From Paraburkholderia sp. NMBU_R16 (lineage in GTDB: Bacteria; Pseudomonadota; Gammaproteobacteria; Burkholderiales; Burkholderiaceae), in the NCBI RefSeq assembly GCF_013282575.1, contig NZ_JAAAYE010000005.1, positions 90,021 through 154,020 on the forward strand: a DNA stretch of 64,000 nt. Direction: 5' to 3'. Positions 37,281 through 44,546 of this stretch are shown here, piece by piece. Position 1 is the first letter of the stretch; each line of letters begins with the position of its first letter. Under the pieces are notes generated by a model, which saw only the letters and a program-made list of their open reading frames with translations, did not search any database and was not told the DNA's origin. The position numbers were made by a program, and so were the translations under genes.

Positions 37281-39029
37281 ATGAGCAAACCCGGTAATCC
37301 TCGACAACTCGCCACTCTGCTTCAGCAAGCCGTCGCCCTGCAGCAAAACGGAGCGCTCTCCGACGCCGAAGAGATCTACCGCGAAATCCTCGCGCAGCGC
37401 CCTCGCCATTTCGATGCCCTCCAATTACTGGGCGCGCTCGCGCTGCAAACCGGCCGCATCGAGGAAGGCGCGCAACTGCTGCAACGGGCCATCGACATCG
37501 ACGGGACCCAAGCGCCGCTTCATTCGAACCTCGCTTTTGCGCTCAACGCTTTGGGTCGGCCGCGCGACGCGCTCGCCAGCGCGAATCGCGCGCTGGCGCT
37601 CAAGCCCGGCTTTGCCGATGCGCTAAATAATCGCGGTATGGCGTTCGCGGCACTCGATCGTCCGGACGAGGCGCTCACGAGTTTCGACCAGGCGCTGGCC
37701 GCGAAACCGGACTTTGCGGCAGCCTGGAACAACCGCAGTTGCGCGCTGCGCGACCTCGGGCTGGCCGCCGAGGCCCTCGAGAGCTGCGATGCCGCGCTGA
37801 AACTGCGACCGAACTACGCGCAAGCCTGGAGCAATCGGGGCAACGCGCTGAGCGACCTCAATCGCCCGCACGAAGCGCAGGCAAGTTACGCGCGCGCGCT
37901 CGAACTCGCACCCGATTTTGTCGATGCCTGGAACAACCTCGGGCTGACGTTCGTCGATCTGAACCGGCATGCGGATGCGCTCGAGAGCTATGAGCGTGCG
38001 CTCGCGCTCGCGCCGGACGCCGTCGAGACACGCTGGAATCGTGCGCTGTGCCTGCTCCAACTCGGCCGACTCGACGAGGGATGGGCCGAATACGAATGGC
38101 GCTGGCGACGCAAACGTATCGCGGCGGGCTCGCGTGCGTCCGCCGCGCCACAGTGGCGCGGCGATGCGCCGCTCGATGGCAAAACCATTCTGCTTCACGC
38201 CGAACAAGGTCTCGGCGACACACTGCAGTTTTGCCGTTACGCGTCGCTCGTCGCACGACGCGGCGCACGCGTGATCCTCGAAGTGCAGCCGGAACTGATG
38301 CGGCTCTTGCGAGATCTGGATGGCGTGGCGGAGCTGATCGTGAGCGGCGCGCCGCTGCCGCGTTTCGATTACCATTGCCCGCTGCTCAGTTTGCCGCTTG
38401 CACTGCATACGACGCTCGACACCATTCCAGCGACCGTACCTTATCTGCATGCCGACCATGAAGACTCGGAGCGTTTTCGCGTTCGGGTCGACGAGGCGAT
38501 GGCCGGGTCGGATTCGGGCGCATTGAAAGTCGGGCTGGTCTGGGCGGGCGGCGCTCGTGCTCATGTGCCGGAGCTGCGCAAGAACGACGCACGTCGATCG
38601 CTCGCCTTCGAACAGCTTGCGCCGATTCTCGATGTGCCTCATGTACGGTTTTTCAGCTTGCAAAAGGGTGCTGCCGCCACGCAGCTTCGAGAAGCCCAGG
38701 CCGGGCAGGGAGTGCTGCAAGCAGCGGCCCGGCGTATCGTCGATTGGACCGACGATCTGCAGGATTTCGCCGATACGGCGGCGCTCGTGGCCAACCTCGA
38801 TCTCGTCATCTCGGTGGATACGTCGACCGCACATCTGGCAGGCGCGATGAACCGGCCCGTCTGGATTCTCAACCGCCTCGATACCTGTTGGCGATGGATG
38901 CTCGAGCGCGAGGACAGCCCGTGGTATCCGAGCGCGCGGCTCTTTCGCCAGCCCTCGCTCGGCGATTGGACCACCGTGCTCGCAGCCGTGGCACATGCAC
39001 TGCGCGAACGCGCCACGGCTGCGTGCTGA
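37281..39029 (+). CDS. TPR-repeat protein with glycosyltransferase (GT-B, GT9-like) C-terminal domain
   Basis: A 582-residue protein. Residues ~1-270 are about eight tetratricopeptide repeats (repeated LGRPRDALASANRALALKP / WNNRGNALSDLNRP-type helices). Residues ~300-582 resemble the heptosyltransferase-like domain found after TPRs: LHAEQGLGDTLQFCRYASL, VGLVWAGGARAH and the nucleotide-sugar-side DLVISVDTSTAHLAGAM. Such proteins are often annotated as TPR/SPINDLY-like or flagellin-modifying; the acceptor is unknown. Acidic and basic residues in the donor loop are kept, so activity is possible. It starts 72 bp after lodB-like but behind an AT-rich stretch, so it may have its own promoter. Confidence 0.8.
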   Translation: MSKPGNPRQLATLLQQAVALQQNGALSDAEEIYREILAQRPRHFDALQLLGALALQTGRIEEGAQLLQRAIDIDGTQAPLHSNLAFALNALGRPRDALASANRALALKPGFADALNNRGMAFAALDRPDEALTSFDQALAAKPDFAAAWNNRSCALRDLGLAAEALESCDAALKLRPNYAQAWSNRGNALSDLNRPHEAQASYARALELAPDFVDAWNNLGLTFVDLNRHADALESYERALALAPDAVETRWNRALCLLQLGRLDEGWAEYEWRWRRKRIAAGSRASAAPQWRGDAPLDGKTILLHAEQGLGDTLQFCRYASLVARRGARVILEVQPELMRLLRDLDGVAELIVSGAPLPRFDYHCPLLSLPLALHTTLDTIPATVPYLHADHEDSERFRVRVDEAMAGSDSGALKVGLVWAGGARAHVPELRKNDARRSLAFEQLAPILDVPHVRFFSLQKGAAATQLREAQAGQGVLQAAARRIVDWTDDLQDFADTAALVANLDLVISVDTSTAHLAGAMNRPVWILNRLDTCWRWMLEREDSPWYPSARLFRQPSLGDWTTVLAAVAHALRERATAAC

Positions 39030-39039
39030 CAGGCGGCGG

Positions 39040-39894
39040 CTAAGCCGCCCACTGCGCAAGACGGCTACCGAGTTCGCTGCTGGCCGTCGTCATCGGCGCA
39101 CGCAACTCGTTGGCCAGCAGTCCGAGTCCTGCCAGCGCGGCCTTCACAGGCGCGGGATTGGGCTCGGAACCGAGCGCCTGCAGGAGCGGCGCGAGCTCAT
39201 GGAAGATGCGGCGGGCTTCGATGAGCTCGCCGCGCTCGCACGCGCGATACATCGCAACGAAACGCTCGGTCCGAACATGCGCCGCTGCCGAGATCGCACC
39301 ACTGCCACCCATGCAAAGCGTGCTGAAAATCGCGTCGTCGTTACCGGCCAGCACTTGCAAGCGCCCATCGGCAATCAGCGCCCGGGTCGTCTCGGCCGAG
39401 CCCGCGCAATCCTTGATGGCCGTAATGCGAGGGTGAGCGGCGAGCGCCAGCACGGTATCGAGCTCGATGCGCACTCCGGTGCGGTGCGGAATGTCGTAGA
39501 GAAGCAGCGGCTTTTCGCTTCGATCCGCCAGCGAGGAGAAATGCTCGATGAGGGCCGCTTGCGACGGACGGATGTAATAAGGCGCCGAAATCAGCAAACC
39601 CGCGAGCGGAAGTTCATTGAGCCGCCTCACAGACTCGTGTAGTTGCAACGTTTGATTGCCTGCAATGCCCGCGACGACGGGCGAATCCCCTGCTGCGCGC
39701 AAGACTGTGTCGAGCACGGCTGCGCGCTCGTCGCTGGCGAGTGCCGCCGGCTCGCCAGTGGTGCCCAGCGCGACGAAGCCGGCAACGCCCTGCCGGCGAT
39801 ACCGTTCGACGAGCGACGCAAGGGCACGATGATCGACCGCACCCGCTGAAAAAGGCGTAACGAGCGGGATCCAGATACCAGAGAAATTCGACAT
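39040..39894 (-). CDS. dapA: Dihydrodipicolinate synthase family lyase/aldolase (DapA-like)
   Basis: A 284-residue class I aldolase-type TIM barrel. It has ALGTTGEPAAL near 42-52, LYDIPHRTGV (Tyr133 region) and the Schiff-base Lys161 in ITAIKDCAG, the same number as in E. coli DapA. It condenses pyruvate with aspartate semialdehyde in lysine/DAP synthesis, or acts on a related keto-acid. The DIPHRTG in place of the usual NVPSRTG and the C-terminal KAALAGLGLLANELRAPMTTAS are close to true DapA. It is a single gene, convergent with the TPR gene and divergent from pyrB. Confidence 0.82.
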   Translation of the reverse strand: MSNFSGIWIPLVTPFSAGAVDHRALASLVERYRRQGVAGFVALGTTGEPAALASDERAAVLDTVLRAAGDSPVVAGIAGNQTLQLHESVRRLNELPLAGLLISAPYYIRPSQAALIEHFSSLADRSEKPLLLYDIPHRTGVRIELDTVLALAAHPRITAIKDCAGSAETTRALIADGRLQVLAGNDDAIFSTLCMGGSGAISAAAHVRTERFVAMYRACERGELIEARRIFHELAPLLQALGSEPNPAPVKAALAGLGLLANELRAPMTTASSELGSRLAQWAA

Positions 39895-40237
39895 GTTTTC
39901 TTCACCTCGATGTACTGACCGAAGAGAATCCGTCGAACGGCGAAGGGGTGGCGCAAGAAGTGAGGCGGCTAGTCGCTGTCCCGTCGATCGCCCGACGGCA
40001 ACAGCGCGCCGGTCAGACGAGCAGCTGTTTTTTGGCTTTGGAAACCGCGCACGCCACCGCGTTCGCCGGCGCAAGGCGCACAGCGGACTCGTCAAAAGCG
40101 GCAAGGAAGGGGCGGCGGTCGAAATCCATTCGACGCAGTGTACAGGGGACTGCGCCATCGAATCAATCGAATGCTTGACTTCTTATCGCGGCAACGTAAT
40201 ATACGCAGCGCGTATAAATCATCGAGGAGCCCACGGC
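39895..40237. promoter_or_regulatory. Divergent region between dapA and pyrB; pyrB promoter and palindrome
   Basis: A 343-bp gap. For pyrB: -35 TTGACT (40175-40180), 16-base spacer, -10 TAATAT (40197-40202). A perfect palindrome TATACGC-AGC-GCGTATA (40200-40216) starts inside the -10 box and covers the expected +1. GAGGAG (40224-40229) is the ribosome site for pyrB. No clear promoter for dapA was seen in the rest. No pyrimidine attenuator or leader peptide with a terminator was found. Confidence 0.65.
40200..40216. promoter_or_regulatory. Perfect 7-bp palindrome at the pyrB transcription start
   Basis: TATACGC-AGC-GCGTATA: 7-bp arms, 3-base centre, overlapping the -10 box and start region of pyrB. 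A bound dimer would block initiation. The HTH-like domain at the N-terminus of the encoded protein is one possible ligand; any other regulator is equally possible. Confidence 0.6.
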
Positions 40238-41530
40238 ATGAGCGTTCCCCAGCAAGCCTTCCTACGCGACGCCATGCGCCGCCTCAACATGACGCGCGAC
40301 GCGTTCGCCAGCCGCATCGGTGTCAGCCGCCGCGCACTTGACACCTGGCTACTGCCCGAGGACTCGCAGGAATCGCGCAGCATGCCCGAGATCGTCGAGC
40401 GCTTCGTCTCGGAAATCGTCGAGCGTCGGGAGCAGCTGCCAGAATATACGCAAAGTGTAGATTCTCAATCGATCGCCAGCCAGATGCTGTTCGAGGGCAA
40501 GCCGCAGCTCCTCTCGGTCGATCAGTTCTCGCGCGATGCCGTGGAGGCACTGTTTCGCGTTGCCGACATCATGCAGCCCATCGCACAGCGCAAGAAGATT
40601 TCGCGCGTGCTGGAGGGCGCCGTGCTCGGTAATCTGTTCTTCGAAGCCAGTACCCGCACGCGCGTCTCGTTCGGCGCGGCCTTTTGCCGGCTCGGGGGCA
40701 CCGTGTGCGACACGACGGGTTTCACGTTCTCGTCGATGGCCAAGGGTGAATCGATCTACGATACGAGCCGCGTCATGAGCGGCTATGTCGATGCGCTCGT
40801 GGTGCGCCATCCCGAGCAAGGCTCCGTCGCCGAATTCGCACGCGCGACCAACCTGCCCGTGATCAACGGCGGCGACGGTCCGGGCGAACACCCGAGCCAG
40901 GCCTTGCTCGATCTTTATACGATCCAGCGCGAGTTCTCCCGCCTCGGAAAAATCGTGGACGGGGCGCATATCGCGCTCGTCGGCGACCTCAAATACGGGC
41001 GCACCGTGCATTCGCTCGTCAAGCTGCTCGCGCTGTATCGCGGTATCAAATTCACGCTGATTTCACCGCCGACACTCGAGCTGCCCACGCATATCGTCGA
41101 GCAGATTTCACGCAACGGGCACGTCATCGAGCAAACGCACGATCTGGCCGCAGGGCTCGCAGGCGCCGATGTCGTCTACGCGACGCGTATTCAGAAGGAG
41201 CGCTTCAAGGACGAGTCGTTCGAAGGCTATACGCCCGACTTTCAGATCAACAAGGCCCTCGTGGATGCTGTCTGCGGGCGGGATACATTGATCATGCATC
41301 CGCTGCCGCGCGACAGTCGGCCCGGCGCGAACGATCTCGCGACGGACCTCAATCACGATTCGCGGCTGGCGATCTTCCGCCAGACCGACAACGGCATTCC
41401 CGTGCGAATGGCGATTTTCGCGGTGCTGCTCGGGGTGGAGAATCAGGTGCGTCACTCGATGCGCGACGCCGCGTGGCGCCCGCCGGCCTATCTCGGCCCG
41501 GACGATGCGATCTTTCATGGCATCGATTGA
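40238..41530 (+). CDS. pyrB: Aspartate carbamoyltransferase with N-terminal HTH-like extension
   Basis: A 430-residue protein. Residues ~95-430 are a catalytic ATCase chain: carbamoyl-phosphate loop FFEASTRTRVSF, 80s-loop lysine in SMAKGESIYDTS, GDGPGEHPSQALLDLYTI, GDLKYGRTVHSL and MHPLPRDSR. It makes carbamoyl-aspartate, the first committed step of pyrimidine synthesis. Residues ~5-60 (AFLRDAMRRLNMTRDAFASR, then IGVSRRALDTWLLP) look like a helix-turn-helix of the XRE type, which normal PyrB chains of ~310 residues lack. No pyrI or pyrC adjoins. ATG 40238 is fixed by GAGGAG at 8 bases and the promoter at 40175-40202. The frame upstream is open by chance. Confidence 0.9.
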   Translation: MSVPQQAFLRDAMRRLNMTRDAFASRIGVSRRALDTWLLPEDSQESRSMPEIVERFVSEIVERREQLPEYTQSVDSQSIASQMLFEGKPQLLSVDQFSRDAVEALFRVADIMQPIAQRKKISRVLEGAVLGNLFFEASTRTRVSFGAAFCRLGGTVCDTTGFTFSSMAKGESIYDTSRVMSGYVDALVVRHPEQGSVAEFARATNLPVINGGDGPGEHPSQALLDLYTIQREFSRLGKIVDGAHIALVGDLKYGRTVHSLVKLLALYRGIKFTLISPPTLELPTHIVEQISRNGHVIEQTHDLAAGLAGADVVYATRIQKERFKDESFEGYTPDFQINKALVDAVCGRDTLIMHPLPRDSRPGANDLATDLNHDSRLAIFRQTDNGIPVRMAIFAVLLGVENQVRHSMRDAAWRPPAYLGPDDAIFHGID

Positions 41531-41575
41531 GACGCCACGGATGCGCGAGGCAACCCGTTCTCCGTCCTCTGTCCG

Positions 41576-42394
41576 CTAATTCCGGAGCAACCCGCAAAAG
41601 GGGCCTCGCCTTGGCCCTGCGGCCTGAGAGATCGCATTCAACGCGTCCGCTCGATCCGCCACTCGAAGCATGAGAACGATATTGCGCCTCAGAAACTTCG
41701 CGAGCCGATGGCGATCGCGCTCCCGTAAGCGCTCGAGGAGCGGCAGCACCTGTTGCAGCGCCTCGCCGGTATTGAGGTGAGCCCAGTCGTTCCCGGTGCG
41801 GTACGTTTCCGCTAGCGCGTTTGTCGCCAATTGGGAGGCAAGTATCGGGAAACGGGGATGGTCGTGCAGCGCGGCTACATGTTCACATAGCAATGCGAAC
41901 CGGGCTCGCAAGGGTTCGATTGCCTCAGCCACATCCGCGTCAGGAAGCTTGTATTCGGCAACCGCTCGATCGACGATTTCCACTCGCAGCGCCTTAGGCA
42001 ACTCAGTTATACGGCCAAGCGCCGGCGATGCGGCGTCGAGCACTGCGCCCTGGGGGTTCGCGAACACTTGAATCTCGCTTTCGGCGTCGGCTTTGATCGT
42101 TGCGATGCGCTCTCTTACGTGCGGTAGAAGTCCGAGCGTCGCGCGACCCGTCATGGCCAACCTCGCCTGCGCGTCCAGATCCAAGTGCTGTCCGACGGCA
42201 ACGGCCACCTCATAGGGCAACCGGCCATCTGGCCGCGCCGCAGCGCGCGGCGACAACCCCGAGAGCACCGCCGATCTCGACGCCGCGAAGCGGCTGCCAC
42301 GCTGCCCTGGCGTATCGGCCGGAGGTTGTCCGGTGGGCGGCGAAATATCGTCGCCGGTAATACCGGACCGGCTCCTCGATATAGAGAGTCCCAT
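41576..42394 (-). CDS. Hypothetical protein with F-box-like segment
   Basis: A 272-residue soluble protein. Residues ~58-90 (LPYEVAVAVGQHLDLDAQ, then ARLAMTGRATLG) resemble the eukaryotic F-box (LPxE...L...LDxxDLxRLAxxSR). The rest is a helical repeat-like region without a motif I recognise. The first ~55 residues are Ser/Pro/Arg-rich and likely disordered, as in type III-secreted proteins. Bacterial F-box proteins are mostly effectors that recruit host SCF ubiquitin ligases, but some similar bacterial helical domains are unrelated. No secretion gene is nearby. It is convergent with pyrB (45-bp gap). Confidence 0.5.
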   Translation of the reverse strand: MGLSISRSRSGITGDDISPPTGQPPADTPGQRGSRFAASRSAVLSGLSPRAAARPDGRLPYEVAVAVGQHLDLDAQARLAMTGRATLGLLPHVRERIATIKADAESEIQVFANPQGAVLDAASPALGRITELPKALRVEIVDRAVAEYKLPDADVAEAIEPLRARFALLCEHVAALHDHPRFPILASQLATNALAETYRTGNDWAHLNTGEALQQVLPLLERLRERDRHRLAKFLRRNIVLMLRVADRADALNAISQAAGPRRGPFCGLLRN

Positions 42395-42763
42395 GCGCTA
42401 CCCAACGATGTTCGATCGCGTTCAAAGAGCCAATACTTTGAACCGGTCCGGACAATCCGCGCATGGAACGCGGCGAAAACGCTTGCCTGCACGCGAACGC
42501 CCGCGGCGCTCGGCGTGGGCTCGCTCCGGACCACGTGCGTCGCAATCCCACGCGGCCCTTCGCCAGCAGGCAGACCCCAGCCGATGAGCAATTTTTCGAG
42601 CACTTGCTATAACAGTGGGAATCGGTCGCGCGCCGCACTTCCGCCGTTCGCTATCGGGCATTCCCTTTGCTGCACACGGGGCTGGCCGATACCGTGCGGG
42701 CGCGACACGCACGCAAGCCTTGCACGCGCGCTTCAGCCAGCTTACCGGAGCCCATTGACTGCC
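42395..42763. other. 369-bp non-coding stretch before paoA
   Basis: This gap separates the leftward F-box-like gene from paoABC. An open frame on the minus strand (42151-42603) crosses it but overlaps the F-box-like gene and shows no recognisable domain, so I do not call it. No convincing promoter, palindrome or terminator was seen, although the paoABC promoter must lie here. Confidence 0.4.
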
Positions 42764-43504
42764 ATGTCGAAGCCCACCGCTGCTCCACCAACGTCCCCCA
42801 TGACGGATCCATCCGCCACGGCGGCGACGCACGAGGCGCTCCCCAATACGGCGCGCCGCCGTTTCCTACAAACTGCCGCCGCCGCGGCAGCTGCCGGTGC
42901 CGCGCCTCGACTGCACGCGGAGGATGCCGTCATGGCGCAACCCCCTACTCCCGCATCGGACACGACACCGCGACACGCCGCCCTCGCACAGCCCGTCAAA
43001 TTGACGATCAACGGTCACCCCTATCTGCTGCAACTCGAACCGCGCGTCACACTGCTCGACGCGCTGCGCGAATATGTGGGACTCACCGGCACGAAAAAAG
43101 GCTGCGACCGCGGACAGTGCGGCGCCTGCACGGTACTGGCCGGCGGCAGGCGCATCAATGCGTGCCTGGCGCTTGCCGTCATGTACGACGGCGAAGCGAT
43201 CACGACAGTCGAGGGGCTCGCATCGGGCGAGACGCTGAGCCCGCTCCAACAAGCGTTCATCGAACACGACGCGTTTCAGTGCGGATATTGCACGCCGGGT
43301 CAATTGTGCTCGGCAACGGCGTTGCTCGATGAATTCAAAGCGGGCAACGCGAGCGCGGCAACGAGCGACGTCCGCACGCGCCCTGCCGAACTCACCGCGC
43401 TGGAAATTCGCGAACGCATGAGCGGCAATATCTGTCGCTGCGGCGCCTATCCGAACATCGTGGCGGCGATCGCCGCTGTGCACACCGGCCGACGCACCGG
43501 TTGA
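42764..43504 (+). CDS. paoA: Aldehyde oxidoreductase iron-sulfur subunit (PaoA-like)
   Basis: A 246-residue subunit with an N-terminal Tat signal (NTARRRFLQTAAAAAAAG) and two [2Fe-2S] domains: the plant-ferredoxin type GCDRGQCGACTV near 121-132 and the helical type FQCGYCTPGQ with GNICRCGAYPN. It relays electrons from the molybdenum site to FAD. The Tat signal should carry the folded three-subunit complex to the periplasm. GGAG is 14 bases before ATG 42764, rather far; ATG 42800 (MTDPSATA) is an alternative that keeps the Tat motif. First gene of paoABC, 22 bp before paoB. Confidence 0.9.
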   Translation: MSKPTAAPPTSPMTDPSATAATHEALPNTARRRFLQTAAAAAAAGAAPRLHAEDAVMAQPPTPASDTTPRHAALAQPVKLTINGHPYLLQLEPRVTLLDALREYVGLTGTKKGCDRGQCGACTVLAGGRRINACLALAVMYDGEAITTVEGLASGETLSPLQQAFIEHDAFQCGYCTPGQLCSATALLDEFKAGNASAATSDVRTRPAELTALEIRERMSGNICRCGAYPNIVAAIAAVHTGRRTG

Positions 43505-43526
43505 GTGCGTCGGCGAGGGAGATTCG

Positions 43527-44546
43527 ATGGAAGCCATTTCCTACGAACGGGCATTCGACGTTGCAACGGCGCTGCGCGCGATCCGCGAACCCGGCGCGGT
43601 ATTCATCGGCGGCGGCACCAATCTCGTCGACCTCATGAAGGGCGGCGTGCAAAGGCCCCTGAAGCTTGTCGATATCACCCACATCGGCGCCGGGCTCGAC
43701 ACCATCGGCACGCTGCCCGATGGCGGTCTGCGCATCGGCGCGCTAGTGCGCAATAGCGATGCGGCCAATCACGCGCTCGTCCGCGAGGGCTATCCGCTGT
43801 TGACCGAAGCGTTGCTGGCCGGCGCTTCAGCGCAGTTGCGCAATATGGCCACGGTCGGCGGCAATCTGATGCAGCGAACGCGTTGTCCGTACTTCTACGA
43901 CACCGCGTTTCCCTCATGCAACAAGCGTCTGCCGGGTAGTGGCTGCGGCGCGATCGCTGGCCATCACCGCGGCCACGCCATTCTTGGCGCGAGCCCGCAA
44001 TGCATCGCCGTCAATCCGTCGGATATGAGCGTGGCGCTGGCCGCGCTCGATGCCACCGTGCGCGTCGCGGGGCAAGACGGGGAGCGCCTGATCCCGATCT
44101 CCGAATTTCATCGGCTGCCAGGGGACCGGCCCGACATCGACACGACGCTGCGCCCGGACGAGCTGATCACTGCAGTCGAACTGCCGCCGCCCGCATTCGC
44201 ACACCATGCGCACTATCTGAAGGTGCGCGACCGCGCGAGTTACGCGTTCGCGCTCGTCTCTGTGGCCGCCGGCTTACGACTCGACGGCAACGCGGTATCG
44301 ACCGCCCACATCGCGCTGGGCGGCGTGGCGCACAAGCCTTGGCGCGCGACGATCGCCGAACGGATGCTGACGGGCCGGCCATTGTCCGATGCAACATTGC
44401 GCGAAGCGGCAGCGGCCGAGTTGCGCGCAGCCCACCCGCAGCGAGAAAACCGCTTCAAGGTCGCGCTGGCCGAACGCTCGATTGTGCGCGCGGTCGAGGT
44501 GGCAGCGCGCGGCGGCGACACGGGCCGCACGGGAGCCACGACATGA
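43527..44546 (+). CDS. paoB: Aldehyde oxidoreductase FAD subunit (PaoB-like)
   Basis: A 339-residue FAD-binding subunit of the CO-dehydrogenase-medium type: FIGGGTNLVDLMKGG near 30-44 and ASAQLRNMATVGGNLMQRTRC near 107-127. Downstream of that motif four cysteines (RCPYFYD, SCNKR, SGCGA, QCIAVNP) fit the extra [4Fe-4S] cluster described for E. coli PaoB and absent from ordinary xanthine-oxidase FAD subunits. The stop overlaps the next start (ATGA). The complex oxidises aromatic and other aldehydes to acids in the periplasm. Confidence 0.9.
   Translation: MEAISYERAFDVATALRAIREPGAVFIGGGTNLVDLMKGGVQRPLKLVDITHIGAGLDTIGTLPDGGLRIGALVRNSDAANHALVREGYPLLTEALLAGASAQLRNMATVGGNLMQRTRCPYFYDTAFPSCNKRLPGSGCGAIAGHHRGHAILGASPQCIAVNPSDMSVALAALDATVRVAGQDGERLIPISEFHRLPGDRPDIDTTLRPDELITAVELPPPAFAHHAHYLKVRDRASYAFALVSVAAGLRLDGNAVSTAHIALGGVAHKPWRATIAERMLTGRPLSDATLREAAAAELRAAHPQRENRFKVALAERSIVRAVEVAARGGDTGRTGATT

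Noticed and set aside
41000..42000. tRNA or attachment site near pyrB
   Set aside because: No cloverleaf or CCA-type 3' end could be found here or elsewhere in the window.
42151..42603. 150-residue minus-strand frame between the F-box-like gene and paoA
   Set aside because: It overlaps the F-box-like gene and has no recognisable domain or ribosome site.
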